Notes: generated by a model from the sequence alone, not told the origin. 35,497 nucleotides of DNA from an uncultured Prevotella sp. (GCA_946614175.1 CAMOGP010000002.1:1-35497), one strand, 5' to 3'. Counted from the first letter of the stretch, positions 1 to 7,794 are shown. A program made the numbers and translations.

Positions 1-1004
1 ACGAACTGCCTGAGGGTGAGCTGCAGGGCGACATCCTGATGAATCTCGACTCAGAGCACTGGGGTAAGTTCGTCATTGGAAGCGCTGGTGGTATCGATGT
101 TACCGCCACTCTGGATTATAAAGAGGCAGAGACGGATGCTGAAGATGCAGCAGTACGTCTGACTGTGAAGAACCTGCGCGGAGGACACTCTGGACTGGAG
201 ATTCACGAGGGTCGCGGCAATGCCAACAAACTGATGGCACAGATGGTACGCGAAGCCATCGAGGAGCTGGATGCCCGTCTGGCTGTATGGCACGGTGGCA
301 ACATGCGTAACGCTATCCCTTTCAAGGCTGAGACAATTCTCACCCTGCCCAAGGAAAACATCGCTGCAATCAAGGAACTGGCCAAGGACTGGAAAGAAAC
401 GTTCAATGATGAGTTCAAGCTCATCGAACCTCAGGGTATTGAAGTTATCGTAGAGGAGGTGGAGACACCTAAGATGGAGATTCCTGTAGAGATTCAGGAT
501 AATCTGGTTGACGCTATCTATGCTTGCCACGACGGCGTGATTCGCTATATCCCTGCCTACCCCAACGTGGTGGAGACTTCTTCAAACCTGGCCATCATTG
601 ACATTGAAAGTGGCAAGGCCAGCATCAAGATTCTGGCACGCTCAAGTCGCGAGGATATGAAAGACTATATCGTGAAGACCCTGGAGAGTTGTTTCTCAAT
701 GGCTGGCATGAAAGTGGAGACATCAGGAAGCTATGGCGGTTGGGATCCCAATCCCGACTCCGAGATTTTGCACCTGCTGCTGAAGGAATACAAAGAACTG
801 TTTGGCGAAGATGGTATCATTCAGGTAGATCATGCCGGACTGGAGTGCTCTGTCATTCTGGGTAAGTACCCCTGGCTCGATGTTGTCAGCCTCGGTCCTA
901 CAATGAAATCACCTCACACCACCACAGAGCGTGCACTCATCAAGACTGTGGAGCCTTTCTGGACTCTGCTGAAGAAAACACTCGAGGACATTCCCTCTAA
1001 ATGA
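1..1004 (+). CDS. pepD: M20-family dipeptidase, PepD (Xaa-His / cytosolic non-specific dipeptidase), 3' part
   Basis: The frame is open from the first bases of the window, so this is the C-terminal part of a longer gene; the track's Met at 39 is internal. The visible part reads ELPEGELQGDILMNLDSE and then about 310 residues. Seen: the GGHSG motif of the dimerisation (lid) domain near the left end, the HAGLECSVI segment, and SPHTTTER close to the C-terminus, which supplies the late conserved His. These are typical of the PepD branch of M20 di-zinc peptidases, which split dipeptides in the cytoplasm. The N-terminal metal-binding motifs lie outside the window. The stop codon (1002-1004) falls inside the first unit of a 7-bp repeat array, so the exact C-terminus may have been set by that repeat. 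The family call is firm; the exact substrate is not. Confidence 0.9.
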   Translation, partial: ELPEGELQGDILMNLDSEHWGKFVIGSAGGIDVTATLDYKEAETDAEDAAVRLTVKNLRGGHSGLEIHEGRGNANKLMAQMVREAIEELDARLAVWHGGNMRNAIPFKAETILTLPKENIAAIKELAKDWKETFNDEFKLIEPQGIEVIVEEVETPKMEIPVEIQDNLVDAIYACHDGVIRYIPAYPNVVETSSNLAIIDIESGKASIKILARSSREDMKDYIVKTLESCFSMAGMKVETSGSYGGWDPNPDSEILHLLLKEYKELFGEDGIIQVDHAGLECSVILGKYPWLDVVSLGPTMKSPHTTTERALIKTVEPFWTLLKKTLEDIPSK

Positions 1005-1139
1005 GGAATGAGAAATGAGAAAAAAATGAGGAATGGAAATGAGAAATGAAGAAATGAGATGATAAGGTGTCTTTATTAAAAATAAAAAAATAATTGCACA
1101 GAAAGAAAATTTCTCATTTCTCATTTCTCATTTCTCATT
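1000..1139. repeat. Inverted arrays of a 7-bp repeat (AATGAGA / TCTCATT)
   Basis: Three heptads (AATGAGG, AATGAGA, AATGAGA) run from 1000 to 1020, with degenerate further copies to about 1055. Four exact copies of the reverse complement TCTCATT run from 1112 to 1139. The two arms could pair over at least 21 bases, giving a long hairpin between pepD and corA. It may act as a transcription end for pepD, but there is no strong T-run after it. This and the following leader account for the 309-base gap between pepD and corA. Confidence 0.85.
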
Positions 1140-1147
1140 TTTATTTG

Positions 1148-1155
1148 TACCTTTG
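1148..1155 (+). promoter_or_regulatory. Bacteroidota -7 element of corA
   Basis: TACCTTTG followed by CACCC matches the TAnnTTTG -7 consensus of the Bacteroidota primary sigma factor. A start near 1162 would give a leader of about 150 bases before corA. The -33 region falls in the T-rich end of the heptamer array; no clear TTTG is placed there. Confidence 0.6.
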
Positions 1156-1185
1156 CACCCGTTAAACAAAAATACAAACAAAATT

Positions 1186-1221
1186 ATGGACGATTACCCG
1201 GCGGATAGTAACAAACGTTAG
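1186..1221 (+). CDS. Possible 11-codon upstream ORF in the corA leader
   Basis: An ATG-initiated frame MDDYPADSNKR ends with TAG just before the leader hairpin. It is too short for the ORF track and has no strong ribosome-binding site, so it may be chance. It is listed because it lies in the leader of a CorA-type gene and ends just upstream of two competing pairings. The Salmonella corA leader is known to carry a short regulatory ORF (corL). No sequence similarity to corL is claimed. Confidence 0.2.
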   Translation: MDDYPADSNKR

Positions 1222-1270
1222 GCCAGGGGATAGCGAGCAAGGCAGCTAATCCCTTTGCCGCTAAAATTGT

Positions 1271-1298
1271 GAATTGTCAATTATCAATTGTCAATTAA
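1271..1298 (+). repeat. Four 7-bp repeats before corA (CAATTGT type)
   Basis: GAATTGT CAATTAT CAATTGT CAATTAA are four contiguous heptads. They sit between the leader hairpin and the corA ribosome-binding site. The unit resembles the repeats at 17842-17869 (CAATTCT phase) and more loosely those at 1112-1139. CAATT-ATC-AATTG inside it can form a small hairpin. Confidence 0.8.
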
Positions 1299-1313
1299 AA
1301 AAGGATTAGCACT

Positions 1314-2240
1314 ATGAAGACTTACTGGAACACCCAAGGTGGGCTGAGCCAACTCCAAGAGTGGCAGCCTAATTGTTGGATACAAGTGACGTGTCCCACC
1401 GAAGAAGATCAGCGCGAGCTGGAAGAGAAATTCGGCATACCCGACTATTTTATCAGTGACATCAGCGATACCGATGAGCGAGCCCGTTATGAATATGATG
1501 ACGGATGGATGCTTATCATTCTGCGTATCCCGTATGTAAAAGAGGTGCGTTCAAGGACACCCTACACCACCGTGCCTCTTGGTATCATTCATAAGCGCGA
1601 CGTGACCATCACGGTGTGCTACTATGAGACAAACATGATGATTGACTTTGTGAGCTATCAGCAGAAACGCGGTGTTGGCTTTACAGACTATGTGGATATG
1701 ATTTTCCGTCTGTTCTACAGTAGTGCCGTGTGGTATCTGAAACGACTGAAACAGATTAACTCACTGATAGATAAGGCTAAGCGCAACCTGGATCAGAACG
1801 TGAACAACGAAAGCCTGATTGGCTTGAGCCGTCTGCAGGACTCGCTTACGTATTTCCAGACCTCCATCCGCGGTAACGAGACACTGCTGTCGAAACTGAA
1901 GTTTAAACTGCAGATTGACGAAATCGATGCCGACCTGATTGAGGACGTGAACATTGAGATGACACAGGCCCGAGAAACAACGAATATCTATGCAGACATC
2001 CTGGAGTCAACGATGGACACCTATTCAAGCATCATCAACAATAACATGAACACGGTGATGCGTACGCTGACCAGTGTGACCATCATCATGATGTTCCCCA
2101 CGCTGATAGCCTCGCTCTTTGGCATGAATCTGGTTAATGGCATGGAGAACAGCCCAATAGGATTCATCATCGCCCTCTTCATCTCTATTGGTGTATCTGG
2201 GGCTGCCTGGTGGTTCTTCCGCCACAAACGACTAATATAA
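1314..2240 (+). CDS. corA: CorA-family Mg2+/divalent cation transporter
   Basis: A 308-residue inner-membrane protein with the CorA plan: a long acidic N-terminal cytoplasmic domain, a long helix (about 190-260) and two C-terminal membrane segments. The signature GMN sits at residues 270-272, directly after the first membrane segment (MMFPTLIASLF), as in the pentameric CorA pore. The second segment is IGFIIALFISIGVSGAAWW, and the protein ends in a basic tail (RHKRLI). Length is normal for the compact CorA/YfjQ-like branch. The family moves Mg2+ and sometimes Co2+ or Ni2+. The start at 1314 is supported by an AAGGA-like site 7 bases upstream. The gene stands alone between a promoter and a strong terminator. 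Its leader may control translation. The metal transported cannot be told from sequence. Confidence 0.93.
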   Translation: MKTYWNTQGGLSQLQEWQPNCWIQVTCPTEEDQRELEEKFGIPDYFISDISDTDERARYEYDDGWMLIILRIPYVKEVRSRTPYTTVPLGIIHKRDVTITVCYYETNMMIDFVSYQQKRGVGFTDYVDMIFRLFYSSAVWYLKRLKQINSLIDKAKRNLDQNVNNESLIGLSRLQDSLTYFQTSIRGNETLLSKLKFKLQIDEIDADLIEDVNIEMTQARETTNIYADILESTMDTYSSIINNNMNTVMRTLTSVTIIMMFPTLIASLFGMNLVNGMENSPIGFIIALFISIGVSGAAWWFFRHKRLI

Positions 2241-2261
2241 TCAGCAAAAAGATAAAGTCAG

Positions 2262-2327
2262 AAAAAGGTAAAACACCACTATAGCGTTAAAAAATGCAAA
2301 CATAGTGTGTTTTACCTTTTTACTTTT
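2262..2327 (+). terminator. Terminator after corA
   Basis: The arms AAAAAGGTAAAACACCACTAT (2262-2282) and ATAGTGTGTTTTACCTTTTT (2302-2321) pair over about 20 bases with a single bulge, and TACTTTTTT follows. It lies 22 bases after the corA stop. Confidence 0.85.
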
Positions 2328-2349
2328 TTACATATTAACCTTTTTTTAG

Positions 2350-2357
2350 TACCTTTG
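2350..2357 (+). promoter_or_regulatory. Bacteroidota -7 element of the DUF349 gene
   Basis: TACCTTTG lies 49 bases before the ATG, directly downstream of the corA terminator, in an AT-rich stretch. It fits TAnnTTTG. Confidence 0.6.
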
Positions 2358-2405
2358 AAGCCTAAATTTGTGTGAACCAACCGAATCAGTAACTAAAAAA
2401 GTTAA

Positions 2406-4220
2406 ATGATGGACTCTCAAGAAAAAATCCTCGAACAGGGGAATCAAGAAGTTAAGGTCGAAGAGACCGCAGTAGAAACAACCGAAAACATTGCTTCACC
2501 TGCTGAAGAACGAAAGATTTACACCACCAAGAAAGAAGTTCTTGATCGTGTAAAGGAGATTGCTCACGGCGAGGAAGCTCCGCAGAAAGAAGAGGTGGAA
2601 TACCTGAAAACGGCATTCTACAAATTGCATATTGCTGAGCGCGAAGCACAGTTGAAGGAGTATATTGACGGTGGAGGCGACCCTGAAGCCTACCAAATCA
2701 CTCCCGATGAGGACGAGGAAGTATTCAAGGCTGAGATGGGCGTTATCAAAGAGCGCCGTCAGCAAATCTTCCGTGAGCAGGAGGCTGAGAAGGAGGAAAA
2801 CCTGAAGAAGAAGCAGGCCATCATTGAGAAGATAAAGGCTATGGTCACTTCACCTGAAGAGGCCAGCAAGACATACCAGGAGTTTAAGGCTCTGCAGCAG
2901 GAGTGGCGCGAGATTAAGGCTGTGCCAGCCGAGAGTGCCAACGAACTGTGGCGTAACTATCAACTCTATGTGGAGCAGTTCTACGACTTACTGAAACTGA
3001 ACAGCGAGGCTCGTGAACTGGATTTCAAGAAGAATCTGGAAGCTAAGACACGTCTGTGCGAGGCTGCAGAGAAACTGGCTGATGAAGCCGACGTAATCAG
3101 CGCTTTCCACCAGTTGCAGCAGCTCCATCAGGAGTATCGCGAAATTGGTCCTGTCAGCAAGGAACTGCGAGAAGAGATTTGGCAGCGTTTCAAAGCAGCC
3201 AGCACCGTTATCAACAAGCGCCACCAGCAGCACTTCGAAGATCTGCGTGCTCGCGAAGAGGATAATCTGACCAAGAAGACTGCCCTCTGTGAGAAAGTGG
3301 AAGCCATCAATGGAGAAGAGAACAAGGGTAGCGGCGACTGGGAGCGCCATACACAGGAGATTATCGCCATTCAGGCAGAATGGAAGACCATTGGTTTCGC
3401 TCCCCAGAAGATGAACGTAAAAATCTTTGAGCGTTTCCGCGCTGCGTGTGACAACTTCTTTGCCCGCAAGGCTGAATATTTCAAGACACTGAAAGACAGT
3501 TTCAAGGAGAATGCTGACAAGAAACGTGCACTGATTGAAAAAGCAAAGGCCTTGCAGGATAGCACAGAGTGGCGTTCTACGAGTGATAAGCTCATTGCTT
3601 TGCAGAAGGAATGGAAGACCATCGGTGTGGTGCCCAAGAAACTGGGTGACCAGCTGTGGGAAGAATTCCTTGGCGCATGTAACAAATTCTTTGAGGCTCG
3701 AAATGCTGCTGGTGCAGGGCAGCGTAATGAGGAGCACGAGAATCTGGAAAAGAAGCGCGACGTCATTGAGCGTCTGAAGGCTGCTGCCGAGGAGGCTGGC
3801 GATGGACTGCAGGAGAAGGTACAGAAACTGGTAGAGGAATACAACGCTATCGGTCATGTGCCCTTCAAGGAGAAAGACAAGATTTACGAGGAATATCATG
3901 CTGTGCTCGACAAACTATACAAGGAACTGAACGTGAGTGTGGCCAAGAAGCGTCTCAACAAGTTCAAGGACAACCTGAAGCAGGTAGCTGAACGTGGTGA
4001 GGGCGCACTGGACAATGAACGTCAGCGCCTGATGCGTCAATATGACAACCTGAAGCAGGAGATTCATACTTACGAGAACAACCTGGGCTTCCTGACTGCC
4101 AGCAGCAAGAAGGGTAACAGCCTCATTGAAGAGATGAACCGCAAGATTCAGAAGCTGAAAGACGATATGCAGCTGGTCAAGGAAAAGATTAAGGCTATTG
4201 ACGCAGAGAACAACGCATAA
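2406..4220 (+). CDS. DUF349-repeat coiled-coil protein
   Basis: A 604-residue, highly charged, helical protein with no signal peptide or membrane segment, so probably cytoplasmic. The first ~130 residues are acidic. After them at least five DUF349 repeats of about 70-75 residues run from about 140 to 540. They are recognisable by the pattern LQ.EW+.IG.VP....D.LW..F+.A...FF, e.g. LQQEWREIKAVP, LHQEYREIGPVS, IQAEWKTIGFAP, LQKEWKTIGVVP and LVEEYNAIGHVP. The C-terminal ~60 residues are a plain coiled coil. DUF349 proteins are widespread in Bacteroidota and have no agreed function, so none is assigned. The start is ATGATG; either Met could be used (2406 or 2409). The gene is monocistronic between its own promoter and a terminator. 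Long antisense ORFs across it are codon-bias shadows. Confidence 0.9.
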   Translation: MMDSQEKILEQGNQEVKVEETAVETTENIASPAEERKIYTTKKEVLDRVKEIAHGEEAPQKEEVEYLKTAFYKLHIAEREAQLKEYIDGGGDPEAYQITPDEDEEVFKAEMGVIKERRQQIFREQEAEKEENLKKKQAIIEKIKAMVTSPEEASKTYQEFKALQQEWREIKAVPAESANELWRNYQLYVEQFYDLLKLNSEARELDFKKNLEAKTRLCEAAEKLADEADVISAFHQLQQLHQEYREIGPVSKELREEIWQRFKAASTVINKRHQQHFEDLRAREEDNLTKKTALCEKVEAINGEENKGSGDWERHTQEIIAIQAEWKTIGFAPQKMNVKIFERFRAACDNFFARKAEYFKTLKDSFKENADKKRALIEKAKALQDSTEWRSTSDKLIALQKEWKTIGVVPKKLGDQLWEEFLGACNKFFEARNAAGAGQRNEEHENLEKKRDVIERLKAAAEEAGDGLQEKVQKLVEEYNAIGHVPFKEKDKIYEEYHAVLDKLYKELNVSVAKKRLNKFKDNLKQVAERGEGALDNERQRLMRQYDNLKQEIHTYENNLGFLTASSKKGNSLIEEMNRKIQKLKDDMQLVKEKIKAIDAENNA

Positions 4221-4250
4221 CCAGACTTCCAACATATCAGAAACAAGAAT

Positions 4251-4282
4251 CCCAGTCATTTCACAATGACTGGGTTCTTTCT
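4251..4282. terminator. Probable bidirectional terminator
   Basis: CCCAGTCATT-TCAC-AATGACTGGG is a perfect 10-base stem with a 4-base loop, followed on the plus strand by TTCTTTCT. It lies between the convergent DUF349 and sensor-kinase genes. The minus-strand side is also moderately T-rich, so it may serve both. Confidence 0.88.
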
Positions 4283-4310
4283 ATATAAATTAGTATAGTC
4301 AGTAGTTTAG

Positions 4311-6236
4311 CTACACAGGAATTGCTATGACGAAACGAGCACCGGAAGTGTAGTTCTCGTCAAGCATCAAATCACCACCCATCATCTTAGAAAATTGCTT
4401 GGAGACAAACAGACCAAGTCCAAGACCTTCTGAGAAGCTATTGGCCTTGATAAACTGATTGAATATCTGACTGCGATGGGCGGCAGGAACACCAGGTCCA
4501 TTATCTTCTACAACGAAATGAACAAATCCGTTCACCTTCTGTACACGCACAATTATCAATGCCTCGGCCTCATGACCAGGAATGACACCATATTTCTTGG
4601 CGTTATAAAGTAACTCAGTGAGGGCTTTCAGAAAATAATCCTTATGAACATTGACAAACAAATCGTCAGCCACCTCTGTCCTTACCTGCAAAGCGACTTC
4701 AGGTTTTGACGCATGCTGATTGAATATGTTCACACTCTCATAGACAATACCATTACAAGACACACGATCTTCACAATCCACGACCTTACCAACATCCAAC
4801 GAGGATGCTGCTGTGAGCATATGCACCATACGCGAAATGGATGTTGCATTATGTTTCATCGTATCTGTGATTGTCACCATCTCCTCGTGAGGTATCACTG
4901 TATAGTCATCACGCAACACCTGTACGAACCCCATGATGATGTTCAGCGGTGTACGTATCTGATGAAGCACATTTTGCAAGAAGACAACCTGACGCTGGGC
5001 GGCCTCCCCTGCCTGCTGATTGGCATTGGCCAATTCCGTATTTCTGCGCTCTGTCTCTGCATTCACACGCTCCAAATGACTGATATGCTTTGCCAAGGAC
5101 TTCTGCATGGCAGAGAAGCTATTTTGCAAACGTCCAATAACATCCACGCGTCTGCTGTTTGGCAAGGGTACATCAAAATGGCCATCTGCAATATGATGTG
5201 TCTGAGAAGCCAGGCGATTCAAAGGATTGATAAACGAGTTCACGATGGCACGCAGGAAATACATCAGGAGAAACAATCCGATGACGAGCAATGGCACAAG
5301 GACATACAACAGTTTATCGTATCGGGAGAACATGTCGCTCTCAGAACAGATCAGGGCGATACTCCAAGGCGTATGTTCTAAAGGCTTATAGAATACCAGA
5401 CAATCATCGCCATCGACATTCACCTCCATGTAGCCCGTGTTTCTTGCCACCATCTCATGGCCTAAAGCTATCACGTCTGAGTGTTCTCGTGGATCTAAGT
5501 CATCGAAAATGGTTTTCCTAACCAGTTTCGTAGTGTCCGTATGAACAAAATAATGACCATCCTGCCCCAACATCATACAATAAGAATGCTCATAGGGCAC
5601 CTCTTCTGAAATAGCCGCCGTCAGACGCTTCAACGAAAGGTCGGTAGACATAATACCGATGGTATTACCTTCAAAATCCTTAATGGGCACACTATACGAG
5701 GAGATCCATTCTGACGTAGAGGAAGAACCGCCATCATTATCATCATAAGGATCAGTCCATACCGGTTCGTCAGCCTCATAAGCTTTCTTATACCACACCT
5801 TATTATAATAGTCATAAGGTTTCTCGCGTACAGTAATCACGCTGTCACCCTTGCGATAGGAGAATGCAGAGAAATAGTGACCATCCTGAGAGAAGAAGTC
5901 GGGCTCCATCGTAATAGAGCAACTACTGACACCAGGATTCAGCTGCACAACACGTTGCGTATAGGATAACAGGGAGTCTGGTGTCAGATTCTCGTCAATT
6001 TGCCACGTCATATTGCTGGTCACCGTCTGAATCTCATTCAGGAAACCGCCCACACGCAAAGAAGTATTTGCCAGCATGCGATCTGCCCGCTCAACGGCTT
6101 CCTGACGGAGCATTTCCCTAGACCACTTAAACAGAAGCCCCAGGGACACGACAAAGACCACCACGACAAAGGGGATAATGCCGATACCTAATCTCGCAGC
6201 CAGGGAATTATGTACTTTACGTATTGGTATTGTCAT
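4311..6236 (-). CDS. Cache-HAMP sensor histidine kinase
   Basis: A 641-residue membrane kinase. Order: membrane segment at ~18-37; extracytoplasmic double-Cache (PDC) region at ~40-305 (WTDPYDDN, SYSVPIKDFEGNTIGIMSTDLSL); second membrane segment at ~309-330; HAMP at ~331-385; coiled coil; dimerisation domain with the H-box FLQNVLHQIRTPLN (phospho-acceptor H425); then an ATPase domain. N545 lies in the N-box (LLYNAKKYG), followed by the G1 motif VEDNGPGVP and G2 motif GLGLGL. All key residues are present, so it should autophosphorylate. Its ATG overlaps the end of the upstream paralogue by 20 bp, which implies co-translation from one mRNA. No response regulator gene is adjacent. Cache domains bind small ligands such as organic acids or amino acids. 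The ligand here is unknown, and a link to the xylan genes is not shown. Confidence 0.92.
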   Translation of the reverse strand: MTIPIRKVHNSLAARLGIGIIPFVVVVFVVSLGLLFKWSREMLRQEAVERADRMLANTSLRVGGFLNEIQTVTSNMTWQIDENLTPDSLLSYTQRVVQLNPGVSSCSITMEPDFFSQDGHYFSAFSYRKGDSVITVREKPYDYYNKVWYKKAYEADEPVWTDPYDDNDGGSSSTSEWISSYSVPIKDFEGNTIGIMSTDLSLKRLTAAISEEVPYEHSYCMMLGQDGHYFVHTDTTKLVRKTIFDDLDPREHSDVIALGHEMVARNTGYMEVNVDGDDCLVFYKPLEHTPWSIALICSESDMFSRYDKLLYVLVPLLVIGLFLLMYFLRAIVNSFINPLNRLASQTHHIADGHFDVPLPNSRRVDVIGRLQNSFSAMQKSLAKHISHLERVNAETERRNTELANANQQAGEAAQRQVVFLQNVLHQIRTPLNIIMGFVQVLRDDYTVIPHEEMVTITDTMKHNATSISRMVHMLTAASSLDVGKVVDCEDRVSCNGIVYESVNIFNQHASKPEVALQVRTEVADDLFVNVHKDYFLKALTELLYNAKKYGVIPGHEAEALIIVRVQKVNGFVHFVVEDNGPGVPAAHRSQIFNQFIKANSFSEGLGLGLFVSKQFSKMMGGDLMLDENYTSGARFVIAIPV

Positions 6237-7686
6237 CAGGATTCACAGTTTGATTATTCAAGGAAACTTCAATGGTCTTGTCAAGCAACCGAGTGACAGA
6301 ATGTGTGTGTTCAGCCATTTCGTTGACCATCTCGACCACTTCATCGTGACTCAAGTGGCTATGCTCCTTTGAGATTGTATCTACCAAAGTATTGATTCTG
6401 ATCACAGGTTGCACCATTTGACCAGTCATATTATGTACAAAAACAGATTTCAACCTATCGGCTTCACGTACCTTCTCACGTGCAACACGCAGCGCATCAT
6501 TCTGATGGTCAAGAACAGTTTTCCGCTGTTCGATGGTAGCCAGATAGCGACCTAACGAACGCTGCATAGCACGAAAACTCTTCTGCAGAGCTCCCACCTC
6601 ATCCTTACGGTAACTATCAGCAATGGGCTTATCAAAAAAACCTGCAGACAAACGCTGAGCAGAGAGGTCGAGCATTCGTAGCGGGCGCAACTGGAAATGG
6701 ATGTAATGCGAACAGTACAACAGCAAGACCAGCATGCCGCCAGCCATAATAAGAATCATTCGTTTCAGCAGGCGGTCGTATGTATCAAAGACATCCGACT
6801 TCAAACTGACGATGTTGGCTGTCCACCCCGTGTTTCTATAGGGCTTATAGAATACATAGCAGGGAGCGCCATATAAGGTCAGGGACATATGGCCAGTATT
6901 ACCCTTCAACATCACATCAGTCAACTGCTGCAGATTTTGATCAGGGTATTCCTCCAACTGTTCATAGATGGTACGCGCCTGCAAATAGGACGAATCGGGA
7001 TGGATGATAAACGTACCACTCTGATTCATCAAAGAACAAAATGTACGCGGGAAGGGGCGCGCAGCTTCAATCGTATGCGACAGCCACTCCAAGGAAATGG
7101 CCGACACAAAGACACCGATAACACGCTCATGTTGCCTGATGGGGATGCTATAACCCATAATCGGATATCCACCACGCAGGTTTTCTATCGTAGGGTCGCT
7201 CCACTGGGCCTCACCGGTAGAATATGGCAAGGAATACCATTCCTGTTCTGTATAAGGACGGTTTCCAAAATGATCAGACATAGAGATAGAGTCGGTGCCA
7301 CGATAAGAACAGAATAAAGTCTGGCAATCTTTATCCTCACAGAAAGAAGGGTCTAACGCAATAGCACATCCTACAATACTGGGATTGCTATCCAACATCT
7401 TACGGGTGAGGTATTGCAGGGTTGCAGGCTCATTAACATGATGCTCTACATTCCAGTGTATGTTTATGGAAGCCTTTTCTACAGCACGCAAACGATTATC
7501 AATTTGCTGTATCATACCGTCCAAGGCTACCTCAGACTTTGCCAAAGCCTCTTTCTTCACAGCTGTACGGGCATAATAGAACATAACCAAAAGAGCCGCC
7601 ATAAAGAATATGGCCACGAATCCCACAACACAAAGACTTAATCTTGCTGACAGGGATTTGCGTATAGCTAAGAGCAGGTCTTTCAT
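6217..7686 (-). CDS. Cache-HAMP receptor with degenerate, His-less dimerisation domain
   Basis: A 489-residue paralogue of the next gene, with the same plan: membrane segment (~16-38), double-Cache region (~40-305; WSDPTIENLRGG, GYSIPIRQHERVIGVFVSAISLE), second membrane segment (~309-327), HAMP (~330-385) and coiled coil. The helical hairpin that follows aligns column by column with the partner's H-box: FVHNMTGQMVQP against FLQNVLHQIRTP. The phospho-acceptor His is Gly422 here, and the RTP that follows His is lost. The protein ends after this hairpin with no ATPase domain. The stop overlaps the partner's start by 20 bp and no disrupted kinase remnant follows, so this looks like a designed receptor-only protein rather than a recent frameshift. 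It may modulate the partner kinase, for example as a heterodimer; that is inference. Confidence 0.88.
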   Translation of the reverse strand: MKDLLLAIRKSLSARLSLCVVGFVAIFFMAALLVMFYYARTAVKKEALAKSEVALDGMIQQIDNRLRAVEKASINIHWNVEHHVNEPATLQYLTRKMLDSNPSIVGCAIALDPSFCEDKDCQTLFCSYRGTDSISMSDHFGNRPYTEQEWYSLPYSTGEAQWSDPTIENLRGGYPIMGYSIPIRQHERVIGVFVSAISLEWLSHTIEAARPFPRTFCSLMNQSGTFIIHPDSSYLQARTIYEQLEEYPDQNLQQLTDVMLKGNTGHMSLTLYGAPCYVFYKPYRNTGWTANIVSLKSDVFDTYDRLLKRMILIMAGGMLVLLLYCSHYIHFQLRPLRMLDLSAQRLSAGFFDKPIADSYRKDEVGALQKSFRAMQRSLGRYLATIEQRKTVLDHQNDALRVAREKVREADRLKSVFVHNMTGQMVQPVIRINTLVDTISKEHSHLSHDEVVEMVNEMAEHTHSVTRLLDKTIEVSLNNQTVNPDDNTNT

Positions 7687-7694
7687 AAACTGAG

Positions 7695-7769
7695 TGCAAA
7701 GATAACCATTTTTTCAAAAAGAGCGTTGTTTCTACACACAATCTTTTATAAAAAAAAGTTATCCTTGCA
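7695..7769. repeat. Near-perfect 12-base inverted repeat around the sensor promoter
   Basis: TGCAAAGATAAC (7695-7706) and GTTATCCTTGCA (7758-7769) are reverse complements except at one position, which would be a G-U pair in the minus-strand transcript. A/T runs extend the arms inward. It could end CotH-gene transcripts from the minus strand or bind a regulator. The outer copy resembles a plus-strand -7 element (TATCCTTG then CACCCC). Confidence 0.5.
7697..7704 (-). promoter_or_regulatory. -7 element of the sensor pair operon
   Basis: TATCTTTG on the minus strand lies just upstream of the ATG at 7686. Only about 10 bases separate it from the start codon, so the leader would be very short. It sits inside the 7695-7769 inverted repeat. 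Confidence 0.5.
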
Positions 7770-7794
7770 CCCCTCGTCGATTATTCTACGCGTT

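Larger units (their letters stand above)
1162..1313 (+). promoter_or_regulatory. Candidate structured leader (translational switch) of corA
   Basis: Two exclusive pairings are visible. GGGATAGC (1227-1234) can pair with GCTAATCCC (1245-1253), with one bulged A. Alternatively GCTAATCC (1245-1252) is an exact 8-base complement of GGATTAGC (1303-1310). The latter overlaps the AAGGA-like ribosome-binding site and ends three bases before the corA ATG. The second fold would hide the start site. I do not recognise a known riboswitch class. The regulatory role is inference; the complementarity is seen directly. Confidence 0.45.

Noticed and set aside
1000-1139. Insertion sequence or its remnant
   Set aside because: No transposase, no target duplication; only simple 7-base repeats.
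1000-1298. CRISPR array
   Set aside because: Units are 7 bases, contiguous and without spacers.
2988-3899. 303-residue minus-strand ORF across the DUF349 gene (and 3371-3844, 3128-3370)
   Set aside because: Complements of a Lys/Glu-rich repeat gene; hydrophobic low-complexity product, no promoter and no family motif. The plus-strand frame has clear DUF349 repeats.
6217-7686. Frameshifted pseudogene of a histidine kinase
   Set aside because: No ATPase remnant in any frame follows; the stop overlaps the next start by 20 bp, and the degenerate hairpin is otherwise intact.
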